From positions 62,001-126,000 of the forward strand of contig JACJYG010000009.1 of NCBI GenBank assembly GCA_020636215.1: DNA of 64,000 nt. Reading direction: 5' to 3'. Below are positions 32,592 to 42,553 of the stretch, in pieces; position 1 is the stretch's first letter, and each line of letters starts with the position of its first letter. The position numbers and the translations under genes are program-made. This stretch comes from Lewinellaceae bacterium. GTDB lineage: Bacteria; Bacteroidota; Bacteroidia; Chitinophagales; Saprospiraceae. A model generated the notes under the pieces. It made no database searches and was not told the origin of the DNA. It saw only the letters and a program-made list of their open reading frames with translations.

Positions 32592-35500
32592 ATGCTAAAG
32601 AGAATTGCCCTGATCCTGGTGGCAAGCCTTCCATTCCTCCCGCTGATAGCGCAACAAACCACCGTTTACACCGAAGCAAATGAAGCCTACAAAAGAGGCC
32701 TTTCCCTTTTTGACCAGGGAGTTTACGGATTGGCTCAACAGGAATTTCAGCGTTCGTTGAACTTGTTACAGCCAGTCAATGAACCAGAAGCGGTTTTGCT
32801 CCGTACCAAAGCGGAACTCAATTTTGCCCGTTGTGCGGTGCGCCTCGGTGCACCTGACGGGGAAAAGCTCATCCTGGATTTTGTGCGCAAATATGCTCCC
32901 AGCCCTTTGTCAAACCAGGCGCTGATCGAAGTAGCTAATTATTATTATGAAGCCCGGGAGTACGACAAGGCCATTGATTATTTTTCCAAGGCGCCTACAT
33001 CCGGGATGAGCCGGGAGCAAAAAACAGAGGTTAAGTTCAAGTTGGGCTATTCCCAGTTTGTCACCAAGAATTTTGCCCAGGCGAAAAACAATTTCCGTGA
33101 AATCAAGGACCTGGAAGGCGAGTATCGGGACCCTGCCAACTATTACCTGGGCTTGTGCTATTTTTTTGATGGTAGCTACGATAATGCCATCGCTCAGTTT
33201 AAGGTAGTGGAACGGAATAAGCGTTATAAGCGCCACATCCCATACTACCTGGCGCAGATCTACTTCGCCGAACGTCGTTTTGATGAATTGATTGCCTATG
33301 CAGAACCCCGGCTTAAAGACCCCGACATTAGCAATGAAAAGGAGATCCGCCAATTGTTAGGGCAGTCCTACTTCGAGAAGAAACAATACACCAAGGCGCT
33401 GCCTCACCTTCAATATTATGCCGAGCGATCCGGTAAGCTGCGGGAAGAAGAACTCTACCAGATCGGCTATACCTATTATCAGGTAGGGGACTATGGCAAG
33501 GCCATCCAATATTTGCAGGAGTTATCAACTATCGACTCAGAAATTGGACAAAATGCTATGTTCATCCTTGGCGACTCTTATCTGAAGCAAAACCAACGGG
33601 TTTCGGCCCGCACCGCTTTCGGCAACGCCAAACGGATGGCTTATGACCCTGTTATTCAGGAAGACGCCTTGTGGAATTACGCTAAATTGTCGTATGAGCT
33701 GAAGGACCCCCGGGAAGCCATTAACGCCCTGCAGGAATTGCGGCCCCAATCTCGCTACTACGTGCAGGCCCAGGCGCTTATGAGCGATATCTTTCTCAGC
33801 TATCGCGATTACCAGCAGGCACTGGCTATATTGGACAATATCCCGAATAAAACGCCACAGCTTCAGGAAACCTATCAGAAAGTATCCTACCTGCGGGGGC
33901 TGCAATTATTGCAAAACGGCGAACAGGCTGCAGCCAAACAGAGCTTTGAAAAATCACTGAATTATTCCATCGATGCTTCAACCCGGGCATTGACCATATA
34001 CTGGCTGGGCGATATCGCTCACCGGGAAGGCGCCTACGATGCCAGTATTCGGCTGATCGGACAATTTCTGACCCTTGCAAAGACCCTGAGCAACCTACCG
34101 GATGAGTCCTCTATTTTCACCGCCAATTACACACAAGGGTACAATTATCTCAAGCAGGAAAATTACGCAGCGGCCCTTGGCTTTTTTCAGGATGCCGTTT
34201 CCGGAATCGAACGCAACATGCCTTTTATCCGAAGTACAAAGGTGAAGCAGCAGGTTCTGGGAGATGCCATTCTTCGGGCTGGTGATTGCCTGTTCAAACG
34301 CAATCTTTACCTTAAAGCAGTGGAATATTACGACAAAGCTATTAGCAAGCAATATGCCGGGTTTGACTATGCGCTCTATCAAAAAGCTATCATCGAAGGG
34401 CTTCTGGGGCGTACATCCGATAAACTGCTGGCGCTGGAAAGGCTTTCGAAAGAATTCCCCAACTCGGGCTATGCTGATGACGCACTTCTGGCAATGGGAA
34501 GTACCTACCAGGAAATCGGCCAATTCAGTAAGGCTGCCGAACCGCTCAAGGAACTGTTGCGGCGCTTCCTGGGTAAATCGGAACTGATTCCGAAAGCCCT
34601 CATCCGCCTTGGTCTGATCAGCTATTCCCAGGGCAACCTGGATGGGGCGATAAACTATTATAAACAAGTGTTCTCCAGTAATCCCGAACCTAATGAGGCC
34701 AACCTGGCCCTGGCTGCTCTGGAAGAAATATACGTGGATGACCTCGGCCGCGCCGATGATTACTTTTCTTTCCTGGAAACTGTTCGGGGAAATGTGGAAA
34801 GCGAAGTGCGTGATTCGATAAACTTCCGCGCGGCAGAAGCCCAGTTCGAAAATGCCAATTATGAACGTGCCGTTACGTCCTATACGGATTATCTGCGCAA
34901 ATTTCCAAAGGGCAGTTACAGCCTGCAGGCTCTATATCATCGGGGAGAATCGTATAGTGTGCTGAAACAGTATACCGAAGCACTGAAAGACTATGAAACT
35001 GTAGTGGAACGGGGATCAAGCCCTTACTACCTCAAAGCTTTGGAGAAAGCGGCTATTATCGCCTACAACCACGAACAGGATTTTAACCAGGCCTACGATT
35101 TATATGTGAAAATGGAAGAAGCGGCAACCAGCTCCGATATGCGTTTCGAGGCCCAACTGGGCGCGCTGCGAAGCGCCTATCGCATCGGACGCACCCAGGC
35201 GGTAGTGGAACAGGCGCGAAAGGTAGCTTCCAACCCCAGTGCAACAACTTTGCAGGTAGCTACTGCAAATTTTTACCTGGGGAAGATTGCCTATGATCAA
35301 AAGGATTATGATAATGCATTGACGGCTTTTAATGAGGTGATCCTCAAGAGCGATAACGAACAGACGGCCGAAGCCCGTTACCTGAAAGCCCATATTTTTT
35401 ACCTGCGGCGCAATCTGGAGGAGGCTCAGCGGCTGTGTATTGAGGCAAATAAACAGAGCTCTGCTTATCCCTATTGGGTTGCTAAAAGTGTGATCCTGTT

Positions 35501-35702
35501 GTCGGATGTCCTGACCGAAAAAGGAGACCTGTATAACGCACGTGCTGCGCTTGAAGCATTACTCGAAAATTATAATGAGGATGCTGCAGTGGTTGCGGAA
35601 GCCCGGCAAAAACTGGCCGCCATTAATACGCAGCTTAACCGTTCGAGCCGTCTTAATACAGACCAGGACCCGAAAACACTGGAAATGCAGGATGGAAACT
35701 GA
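32592..35702 (+). CDS. Large exported tetratricopeptide-repeat protein
   Basis: 1036 residues from ATG 32592; the open frame reaches back to 32427 but the upstream part has no protein character and would bury the signal peptide MLKRIALILVASLPFLPLIAQ. The mature protein is a long superhelix of about 20 TPR units (EYDKAIDYFSKAP, SYDNAIAQFKVVER, DYDNALTAFNEVIL), expected in the periplasm or on the inner face of the outer membrane as a scaffold. Sixty-four bases downstream begins an outer-membrane protein gene, so the pair may form one envelope assembly. Specific partner not known. Confidence 0.9.
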   Translation: MLKRIALILVASLPFLPLIAQQTTVYTEANEAYKRGLSLFDQGVYGLAQQEFQRSLNLLQPVNEPEAVLLRTKAELNFARCAVRLGAPDGEKLILDFVRKYAPSPLSNQALIEVANYYYEAREYDKAIDYFSKAPTSGMSREQKTEVKFKLGYSQFVTKNFAQAKNNFREIKDLEGEYRDPANYYLGLCYFFDGSYDNAIAQFKVVERNKRYKRHIPYYLAQIYFAERRFDELIAYAEPRLKDPDISNEKEIRQLLGQSYFEKKQYTKALPHLQYYAERSGKLREEELYQIGYTYYQVGDYGKAIQYLQELSTIDSEIGQNAMFILGDSYLKQNQRVSARTAFGNAKRMAYDPVIQEDALWNYAKLSYELKDPREAINALQELRPQSRYYVQAQALMSDIFLSYRDYQQALAILDNIPNKTPQLQETYQKVSYLRGLQLLQNGEQAAAKQSFEKSLNYSIDASTRALTIYWLGDIAHREGAYDASIRLIGQFLTLAKTLSNLPDESSIFTANYTQGYNYLKQENYAAALGFFQDAVSGIERNMPFIRSTKVKQQVLGDAILRAGDCLFKRNLYLKAVEYYDKAISKQYAGFDYALYQKAIIEGLLGRTSDKLLALERLSKEFPNSGYADDALLAMGSTYQEIGQFSKAAEPLKELLRRFLGKSELIPKALIRLGLISYSQGNLDGAINYYKQVFSSNPEPNEANLALAALEEIYVDDLGRADDYFSFLETVRGNVESEVRDSINFRAAEAQFENANYERAVTSYTDYLRKFPKGSYSLQALYHRGESYSVLKQYTEALKDYETVVERGSSPYYLKALEKAAIIAYNHEQDFNQAYDLYVKMEEAATSSDMRFEAQLGALRSAYRIGRTQAVVEQARKVASNPSATTLQVATANFYLGKIAYDQKDYDNALTAFNEVILKSDNEQTAEARYLKAHIFYLRRNLEEAQRLCIEANKQSSAYPYWVAKSVILLSDVLTEKGDLYNARAALEALLENYNEDAAVVAEARQKLAAINTQLNRSSRLNTDQDPKTLEMQDGN

Positions 35703-35766
35703 GGCCTGGCTGCGCTTTGGCAGACAACAATACAGTTTAATCGAAGACCAAAACAAAAAGACAATA

Positions 35767-37413
35767 ATGAAAGCCTTCAAAAATATCTTTTTTTTCTTGC
35801 TGCTCGCTGGCTTCCCCTTCATTTTGAATGCCCAGAACCCGGACCTTCCTTCCGAGCAAGTGGATATCATTAAAAACTTTGAAGCGCGACTGGGGGACGC
35901 AGAGCGTTACCGGCTCGATCCGGAATTGCCTCCGCTCGATACAGCGACTCGCCGCCAGGACTATATGGTTACTTCCAGCTCTCTGGAAGTTGAATACCTT
36001 CCGCCCAAAATCCGCCCTCTGGCAATGCCTTCCGATAAAGAATCCGGGGAGCGCTACGATGGTTATGCCCGCCTTGGCGCAGGGTTCCCTCTAGCTTTTC
36101 TGGGGGAGGGCTTTTACAATATCAGCAGTGTAGAAAATTTTAATCTCGGTTTGTCGGCGAAGCATTTGTCTGCTAACAACAATAAAAAGATAGAAAACCA
36201 GCGCTTTTCCTATACCAATGTTGGAGCAGACGGGACCTACCATTTTGACCAGGGTTTTTCGGTAAATGGTGGGCTGGGGTATACCTCTGATGTAGTTCAC
36301 TTTTATGGCTATAACGATCTCAACGAGGCCCTTGGCGAAAACTTTTCCTTTGAACCGGAACAGGTCCGGCAGAAGTTTGACATCTTCGAGGGGCATGCTA
36401 GTATTTTTAACGGAGCCAGGACGGAAGCTGATTTTAACTACCATGCAGGTTTGAAATTCTATTTAATGAACGACGACTATGCCGTCCGGGAAAATGGCTT
36501 TGACCTGTTGTTTTCTGGCACAAAATGGTTTGATGGGTCTCATCCTCTAACCATAGAGTTGGAAACGGATTTTACCGCATACAAGGATACTGCCAACCAA
36601 AGCCTGAATAACTTTTTCTTAAGGCCATCCTACACCTATCATGGCGGCAGTTTCACCGCAAAACTGGGAGCCAACATAGCCTCCCATGATGACAATTTCT
36701 CTTTCTTTCCCGATGTAGAATTATCTGCCTTACTGCTGGATGGAGTACTCGGCGCTTACGTGGGGGCAAGTGGTACGTTGGAGAAGAATTCTTTCCGCAG
36801 CCTGAGTGATTACAATCCCTATATTTCTTCCCGCATCCAGGTACGTAACAGCAGTTATTATTACTATTATGGGGGTGTTCGGGGCAATGTGCAAGGGATA
36901 GACTACGATGCGCAGGTAGGGTATAAGGCCATAGATAATCTGGCATTATTCCTGCTTCCTGATATTTATGACACCATTCCCCGTTTCGATGTGCTCTACG
37001 ATACTGCTAGCATTTTCACTATTAAGGCATCGGTATCAGCGCCATTATTTGATGGCTTTACCTTGACGGGTACAGTAAGCCAGAATTTCTTTTCTCTGGA
37101 CCGGGAAGCAAAGCCCTGGCACCTCCCATCTCTGACCGTCAACCTGGGCGCCCGCTATGTAACCATGGAGGAAAAATTGACTATAAGGGGTGATTTTTTT
37201 CTGGAAAATGGTGTCCCTTACCTCAATGATGATGGAGATGCACAGAACCTGAACGGCCTTTTTGATATCAGCCTTGGCGCTGATTATTTCTTCACCAAAA
37301 ATATAGGTGGGTTTGTCCAGGTGAACAACCTGGCGAACAACAAGCGGCAACGCTGGTTCCGCTATCCGACATTTGGGCTCAATGCTATGGTGGGAATTGT
37401 GGCGAGGTTTTAA
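35767..37413 (+). CDS. Outer-membrane beta-barrel protein downstream of the TPR gene
   Basis: 548 residues from ATG 35767 (the frame opens earlier, inside the TPR gene, without signal peptide). Signal peptide MKAFKNIFFFLLLAGFPFILNAQ. After an N-terminal ~70-residue polar region (EYLPPKIRPLAMPSDKES) come many amphipathic strands (YARLGAGFPLAFLGEGFYN, GLSAKHLSANNNKKIENQ, YTLTGTVSQNFFSLD), ending FGLNAMVGIVARF with the terminal aromatic of barrels. No TonB plug domain is seen, so it is not a complete TonB-dependent receptor. Likely operon partner of the TPR protein. Confidence 0.82.
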   Translation: MKAFKNIFFFLLLAGFPFILNAQNPDLPSEQVDIIKNFEARLGDAERYRLDPELPPLDTATRRQDYMVTSSSLEVEYLPPKIRPLAMPSDKESGERYDGYARLGAGFPLAFLGEGFYNISSVENFNLGLSAKHLSANNNKKIENQRFSYTNVGADGTYHFDQGFSVNGGLGYTSDVVHFYGYNDLNEALGENFSFEPEQVRQKFDIFEGHASIFNGARTEADFNYHAGLKFYLMNDDYAVRENGFDLLFSGTKWFDGSHPLTIELETDFTAYKDTANQSLNNFFLRPSYTYHGGSFTAKLGANIASHDDNFSFFPDVELSALLLDGVLGAYVGASGTLEKNSFRSLSDYNPYISSRIQVRNSSYYYYYGGVRGNVQGIDYDAQVGYKAIDNLALFLLPDIYDTIPRFDVLYDTASIFTIKASVSAPLFDGFTLTGTVSQNFFSLDREAKPWHLPSLTVNLGARYVTMEEKLTIRGDFFLENGVPYLNDDGDAQNLNGLFDISLGADYFFTKNIGGFVQVNNLANNKRQRWFRYPTFGLNAMVGIVARF

Positions 37414-37429
37414 ACTTTCCTAAGCGGGT

Positions 37430-37473
37430 AAAAAACAGGCTTTCGGGATGCCCCTGGAAGCCTGTTTTTTTTT
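37430..37473. terminator. Bidirectional terminator between convergent genes
   Basis: AAAAAACAGGCTT (37430-37442) pairs with AAGCCTGTTTTTT (37458-37470) around a 15-base loop. A run on one side and T run on the other serve both the gene ending at 37413 and the one ending at 37478. Confidence 0.88.
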
Positions 37474-37477
37474 AAGC

Positions 37478-38272
37478 TCAACTCCTTTCCAGCAATTTCT
37501 TTTTCTGCATGCTGAATTCTTCTTCGGTCAGTATTCCTCTTTCTTTAAGTTCGCCCAATTCAGCGATCTGTTCCAGGATATCGCCGGCAGAGGCTTTCCC
37601 GGGTTTGGCCGGTTCTTCCAGGATATTGGGCTCAGGAGAAGGTAATTGAGCAGCGGGGCGCCGAAAGCCATTCGAGACAAAGGCATCGAACTGTGGAAGG
37701 GCCCGCAGGTAAGCCAATGCATCGTGCTGGTAAATCTTATCCAGTTTATTAAATCCGTATTCAACTGCTTTTTCAAGGTGGTCAAAGGCCTTTTCCCCAG
37801 CCTTTAACATAGAGTAGGTACAAGCCAGGTTAAAGTGCAGCGTGGGATCGCCCGGCGATAGGTCGAGGGCGTCTTCGAAATCTTCAGCAGCTTCTTCAAA
37901 GCGGTATTCCCTGAAATTTTTTATGCCGCTTCGCTTGAAATCCCGATAGCTGGGAGGGGGAGGGGAGGCATAGGCTGGCTCGTATTGGCGCTGCCAGTCA
38001 CGCCGGTACTGTTTTTTGCTGCCGGGGTTATTATATTTTTCATCGAAATCGACCCTGGGCATAGCAAAGAAAAGGATAGAGTCGATAAAGCCCAGCACCA
38101 ACGGCAGGAGTACAAGAGGCGCCTCCCCATTTGAAGCGGTGGTAATGCCAATTGTGGCCATAGCCAGAAGGAAGTGCGCAATCCCCAGTCCTTTTTTGCC
38201 CAGATAAAAACGATGAACGCCGAATATGCCGAAAAATAAGGCAAGGATACCGGCAACATATTTACTCTTCAT
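37478..38272 (-). CDS. TM2-domain / TPR / SHOCT fusion protein
   Basis: 264 residues from ATG 38272 (MKSKYVAGILALFFG); the earlier ATG at 38314 adds a charged N-terminus and is less likely. Residues 1-80 are a TM2 domain with two or three helices (FGIFGVHRFYLGKKGLGIAHFLL). Residues about 120-200 carry two TPR-like helices (GIKNFREYRFEEAAEDFEDAL). The last 35 residues are a SHOCT domain (LGELKERGILTEEEFSMQKKKLLE), a short oligomerisation or membrane-proximal motif. The combination of all three is unusual. Role unknown; next gene on the strand is a dynamin-like GTPase. Confidence 0.88.
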   Translation of the reverse strand: MKSKYVAGILALFFGIFGVHRFYLGKKGLGIAHFLLAMATIGITTASNGEAPLVLLPLVLGFIDSILFFAMPRVDFDEKYNNPGSKKQYRRDWQRQYEPAYASPPPPSYRDFKRSGIKNFREYRFEEAAEDFEDALDLSPGDPTLHFNLACTYSMLKAGEKAFDHLEKAVEYGFNKLDKIYQHDALAYLRALPQFDAFVSNGFRRPAAQLPSPEPNILEEPAKPGKASAGDILEQIAELGELKERGILTEEEFSMQKKKLLERS

Positions 38273-38453
38273 TAGCTCGATGTCTTTTTTGCGCCCAAAA
38301 TAGCAGAATACCAATCGCCATTACATTTCTTTAGCTCAAGGCGCCTCTTTTAAGGATAAAAATTGGCCTTTATTGTATAAGACGCTGATCAGGCCAGAAT
38401 GGTTTCATGCTTAGGCCCCAAAGCGCAAGGCCGGCAGCTGGACATTTTAGCCT

Positions 38454-40181
38454 CTATGCATTTCTGAGCATTTCCCCGAGAGCCTGAATCCGTTCGGTGA
38501 TGCTTTGGTGCAAAACTCCAAGCCGGGCGATCTGTTCTTTCTCTTTCTCCAGCAGGAGGTCAAATTTTTCAAAATTACCTTCGATCTTTACTTTCAGGTT
38601 CTGGATATAAGCCTTCAGGTTAGTGCTTACTTCTTCTTCCAGTTTTCCGCGGCCTTTGTTAATCTCGCTCTTAAAACCGTCCAGGATCTTTTTGCGTTTC
38701 ACCCGAGACGAAATACCCGCAAACAACAGGCCGATAGCCGTAAGGATGCCGCCGGTGATATCGAATACCATGCCCTGCGCTACGGCAGCCAATACGATCC
38801 CTATGACGGCAAGGCCGCTACCTGTGGCCACATTGGTGGAAATAGGGCTTTTATCCGGGAACAGGCTTTGGTCCGTGAAATTCTCTGCTCGATTGACAAA
38901 CCGGGAGAATTGTTCCTGTAATTCCCGTAACACATTATTGCGTTTTTCGGCGATATCGCTGAACAACTCATGGTCGTCGCGCAGAATGGTTTTACTGCTG
39001 CGTATCTTCAGGTCGATGATCTTAGCCATCTGCTGGATGCTGTCAGCCAGGTCGACGACGCCGGAATTGAGTTTGGCGCGAAGTTCGTCGTTCAGTTCTG
39101 TTTCCAGGCTGGTGGCCAACTCTTCCAGCCATTCTCTGGCAGAGGCCTTTTTGCTGAAAACGGCGGACAGGGAACGTTTTAGCAGGGAAAAGAAAGAGAG
39201 GCCATGGCTGAGTTCTTCTTCTTTTTTGCGGGTGATGCGGTCATACCCGGCGATCAGGTTTTCAACCAGGACATCCACCTGTTTGATGCTTTTGCCTTCC
39301 TGGGCTTCCAGCGTTTGATGAATATCTGACCGAAACTCCACATCGGCTTCGTACTGCGCCTGCCTTAATTCAAGCCCCTTGAATATCCGTTCATTTATAT
39401 TCTGAGAAGTTTCAATATTGTTTTGCAATTTCAGAATGGGCGCTTTCCCGCCCGTAATGTGATTCGCGATATATTCCCGGACAGCTTCAAATCCGCTTTT
39501 TTCTTTTTCTCCTTCCAGTTCCAATTTGGCGGAAACCGCAAAAATACTGGGATTCGGAAGCCCCTTTTTCTCTGCGTATTCGACAAGCCCTTGCCGGGTT
39601 ATTGCCAGGTCTTCGGCGGGCATCAGGTCTTTTTGCTGGAGTACAAAAATGATCTTCTTGCGCCAGTCGGAGTGGATATAGTCAAAAAATTGCCAGGCAG
39701 AATGCCGGTAGGGATTCTTGGCTTCGAACACAAAGACGATCAGGTCGGAGGCAGGAATGAAGCTTTCCGTAATCTCCTGATGGTGTTCTATGATGGTGTT
39801 GGTGCCCGGCGTATCTACAATGGCGATCTCTTTCAGAATATCAATGGGCAGCAGGATCTTTTTCAGATAGGGATTGAGAATAATGACTTCTTCTTCTTCC
39901 CCATAGAGAATCTGCTGGATGGTATCCGTCATGGGTTGGGGCGCCACTTTGGTGATTTCCCGGCCGGTATCCAGCAGGGCGTTAATGAAACTGCTTTTCC
40001 CAGACTTAACCTCTCCCACGATAACAAACATAAAAGGTTCGTGGATACGGTTTCTCAGGTCGCTGACGGTTTGGGCTAACTCGCTGTTCCCGATCTTAAT
40101 CGTTAAATCGTGAAGGTCTTTGACGATCTCCTCGACCTGTGCGCGCAGTGCCTGAAGGTTCGGATTGATAAGCTTGGACAC
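38454..40181 (-). CDS. Bacterial dynamin-like GTPase
   Basis: 575 residues. GTPase domain at about 45-260: G1 GEVKSGKSSFINALLD, G3 IVDTPGTNTI, G4-like LQQKDLM. The middle is helical and coiled coil (about 270-430). A hydrophobic hairpin of two membrane-binding helices lies near 465-515 (SGLAVIGIVLAAVAQGMVFDITGGILTAIGLLF), followed by another long coil to the end. This domain order is that of bacterial dynamin-like proteins, which remodel or repair membranes. A single gene here, not the tandem pair seen in some species. Normal codon use. Confidence 0.92.
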   Translation of the reverse strand: MSKLINPNLQALRAQVEEIVKDLHDLTIKIGNSELAQTVSDLRNRIHEPFMFVIVGEVKSGKSSFINALLDTGREITKVAPQPMTDTIQQILYGEEEEVIILNPYLKKILLPIDILKEIAIVDTPGTNTIIEHHQEITESFIPASDLIVFVFEAKNPYRHSAWQFFDYIHSDWRKKIIFVLQQKDLMPAEDLAITRQGLVEYAEKKGLPNPSIFAVSAKLELEGEKEKSGFEAVREYIANHITGGKAPILKLQNNIETSQNINERIFKGLELRQAQYEADVEFRSDIHQTLEAQEGKSIKQVDVLVENLIAGYDRITRKKEEELSHGLSFFSLLKRSLSAVFSKKASAREWLEELATSLETELNDELRAKLNSGVVDLADSIQQMAKIIDLKIRSSKTILRDDHELFSDIAEKRNNVLRELQEQFSRFVNRAENFTDQSLFPDKSPISTNVATGSGLAVIGIVLAAVAQGMVFDITGGILTAIGLLFAGISSRVKRKKILDGFKSEINKGRGKLEEEVSTNLKAYIQNLKVKIEGNFEKFDLLLEKEKEQIARLGVLHQSITERIQALGEMLRNA

Positions 40182-40286
40182 AGATACCTTGTTTTATTTA
40201 TGAAGCCAGAAGCGGGAAGTTGGAAGTATTTTCTTGGAATTTCCTGTGTTTTCGACACAAAGGTTATCAAAAAGTAACATATATTC

Positions 40287-40940
40287 CTATTCCAATTCCA
40301 CAAAGCTGCTTTCCAGAACAATGGCGGCCTCGGGGCCGGTGCAAAATAGTAAATCTAAAATACTCAAATTGGGCAAAAAGCCATGTTTTTCTTCGAAAAC
40401 CTGTGGGTATGGCGCCGGATAAAAGTTCTGGTCCGGCGTATTCCGGTGCGGTTTGGGGTGGATACTGTTTCTAAGGTCCATCCAGCCTGCTCCAGCTTGA
40501 GAGTGGTATTGTTCCGTAAGCATCAGGTTTCCATCAATTTGGATCAGTTCCGCCAGGGTTTGCAGTAGCTCCCAGCACAAATCGAAAAGAAAATCATAAC
40601 GAAGCTCAAAAAAGGGCCGAAGCCGGTCTGCAAAATAATCAAAAAAAGGAGCGTTGCCATAAGCCGACCGGATACTGCTCCAATGTTGTTGCCGCCAGGG
40701 TTCTTTATACGCTATGCGCACTTCCCGAATCCCTTGTTGTTCGTTTTTCCCCTGTTGTAGTGGGATGGATAAGCGAAGCGGGCCATTGGCTCCGGCGATC
40801 AGGCAGCGGTTCCGGAAGCTTCCTTTCTGGTAGTGCTCCTGCTGTTCTATGTGAATGGAAGGGTAATGGGCCAGTTTGGAAAAATACTGGATACAGGGGA
40901 AATAATGCAATTCCAATAAGACAGATTTGGTCTGAAGCAT
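40287..40940 (-). CDS. WbqC-like family protein
   Basis: 217 residues. N-terminal motif LLELHYFPCIQYFSKLAHYPSIHIEQQEHYQKGSFRNRC is the WbqC family signature; family members are found in surface polysaccharide loci and elsewhere in Bacteroidota, with no proven biochemistry. The Arg/Asn-rich SFRNRCLIAGANGPLRLSIP follows. No polysaccharide gene cluster surrounds it; neighbours are the dynamin-like GTPase and a membrane protein. The family label is reliable, the function is not known. Confidence 0.9.
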   Translation of the reverse strand: MLQTKSVLLELHYFPCIQYFSKLAHYPSIHIEQQEHYQKGSFRNRCLIAGANGPLRLSIPLQQGKNEQQGIREVRIAYKEPWRQQHWSSIRSAYGNAPFFDYFADRLRPFFELRYDFLFDLCWELLQTLAELIQIDGNLMLTEQYHSQAGAGWMDLRNSIHPKPHRNTPDQNFYPAPYPQVFEEKHGFLPNLSILDLLFCTGPEAAIVLESSFVELE

Positions 40941-41037
40941 GCTTATCCTGATAAGGTAGGTTAGAACCTTGTTTTTTGAATAAGGCTAAGGTCCGGTTTA
41001 TTATGGAGTCGGCAAAATAGGGCTCATGGAATTCCAC

Positions 41038-41045
41038 TATCTTTG
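41038..41045 (+). promoter_or_regulatory. Exact TAnnTTTG box before the gene at 41075
   Basis: TATCTTTG; predicted start near 41052 and leader of about 23 bases. No -33 TTTG at the expected distance. Confidence 0.3.
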
Positions 41046-41074
41046 GGGCGCACAGAAAAAAAACGGAATCCGGA

Positions 41075-42553
41075 ATGAGTATTCAGAAGCGCCTGTTTAT
41101 TGGTGTCGCCGCTATTTTGTTTCTAGCCAATCTTTTGGTGATGAACGATTTTACATCCTTATGGGATGGGCCGGAGTCGTTTATTTTTTGGCAGTTAAGC
41201 CAGGGAGGGAGTAAAGGCAGCCTTTATGAAGGTGTACTATCTATGGTTTACAACCTGGGCATTTTTTGGTTTCGCTTGCCCGGCGCATTGCTGCTGTTAT
41301 TGGCGATGCCCCTGTATTGGTTGATAAGCCAAAAGATATTCGGCAGGCAGGCAACCCTCTATACACTGTTGGCCCTTGCAGCATCCTTGCTGATGCCCAA
41401 CCTGGCGAAGTGTGCTTCCGGTGATGTTTGGGCGATGGTTACTCAATGGTTGGCTTTTGCCACTTTGATCCGTTTTTTGAAACAACCTGAAAGGGGATGG
41501 CAACTATTGTTTTATCTTTTATTGGCATTGGCTGTTTGGGTTCAGCCAATGAACGCCCTTATCTTTCTGCTTGGCGTTTCGATTTATCTTTACTTTGCTC
41601 ATCCTCAAGGGAAAAACCTCATCCGGCTGCAGCCTTGGCTGGCAGGGCCTGCCTTTGCAGGGATACTTTATGCATTGAATATGCTCAGTTTTGATGGACA
41701 AGGGTTCGTGGTTGGATTCCGGTCCGGGCGTTTTTTCCTATGGAATTTCCTGGGCTTGCTTCCCTTTTTGGGGTTTTGGATGGCAGGCTTGTGGGAAAGC
41801 TTTCAACGGGCTCGAAAAGGAGAGGAGTTGGCCCGGATCAGCCTGGGGGCTTTTATTTTTGCCATGCTCGGGCATTCCCTGGCTTTGCAGGGTATTCTGG
41901 CTTTACTGGTTGCTAAACAGTGGCAGGGGGCCTTTCAATCGGGCTATCCTTACAAACCCATTGTACTGACAGGAGCGCTGTTGCATCTGCTGGGCATATT
42001 TTTTGCGGCGATTCTGCTGATGATAGGGGGCTTTCACGAATTCGGCCCATTAGGCTTTCGGGCCGGTGTTGCAACAACGGGCGCCTACTGGATGCTCAGT
42101 TTTGTAGGCGTAATTGGCCTGGTAGGAGGAAACCGTCGTTACGTCATTGGCGGAGCGGTCTTGGCGGGATTACTATTGACGACTTTATTTTGGTTGCAAC
42201 TTAACCCATTGTTAGAAAGCCGGCGTAACTGGGCAAGCCGCCTGGTGCAGGAAACGGCAGTGTATTCGAAGCAGGCCGGGCAGCCCCCAGTCCTGAATAT
42301 ACTCGTATTTCACCCGAATGGAACGCCTTTTCCCAAACTGGCCGCATATGCAGGAGCAGCTTTCCCTCATATCCGTTTATTACAAACGGATACAGAACTG
42401 AGAGCCGCCTTGGCGGAAGCACAGGTAAGCTATGTACTGCTGCCGGTAGAAACAGCCCGGAAACTAGAGCCGGATTCCGGACGGGAAATAAAGCGGATTG
42501 AGGGTTGGACCGATGGGCTTCAACCCTTGGAATATGTCTTGTTGAGTTATTAA
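41075..42553 (+). CDS. Polytopic membrane protein, possibly ArnT/PMT-like
   Basis: 492 residues with about 11-12 hydrophobic helices and a C-terminal soluble tail of ~120 residues (LEPDSGREIKRIEGWTDG). The N-terminal FTSLWDGPESFIFWQL, an acidic-aromatic loop after helix 1, is placed like the first periplasmic loop Asp of glycosyltransferase-C/PMT family enzymes, and the helix pattern fits them. Without a firmer motif I leave this as tentative. Its stop overlaps the stop of the small opposite-strand gene at 42550. Confidence 0.78.
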   Translation: MSIQKRLFIGVAAILFLANLLVMNDFTSLWDGPESFIFWQLSQGGSKGSLYEGVLSMVYNLGIFWFRLPGALLLLLAMPLYWLISQKIFGRQATLYTLLALAASLLMPNLAKCASGDVWAMVTQWLAFATLIRFLKQPERGWQLLFYLLLALAVWVQPMNALIFLLGVSIYLYFAHPQGKNLIRLQPWLAGPAFAGILYALNMLSFDGQGFVVGFRSGRFFLWNFLGLLPFLGFWMAGLWESFQRARKGEELARISLGAFIFAMLGHSLALQGILALLVAKQWQGAFQSGYPYKPIVLTGALLHLLGIFFAAILLMIGGFHEFGPLGFRAGVATTGAYWMLSFVGVIGLVGGNRRYVIGGAVLAGLLLTTLFWLQLNPLLESRRNWASRLVQETAVYSKQAGQPPVLNILVFHPNGTPFPKLAAYAGAAFPHIRLLQTDTELRAALAEAQVSYVLLPVETARKLEPDSGREIKRIEGWTDGLQPLEYVLLSY

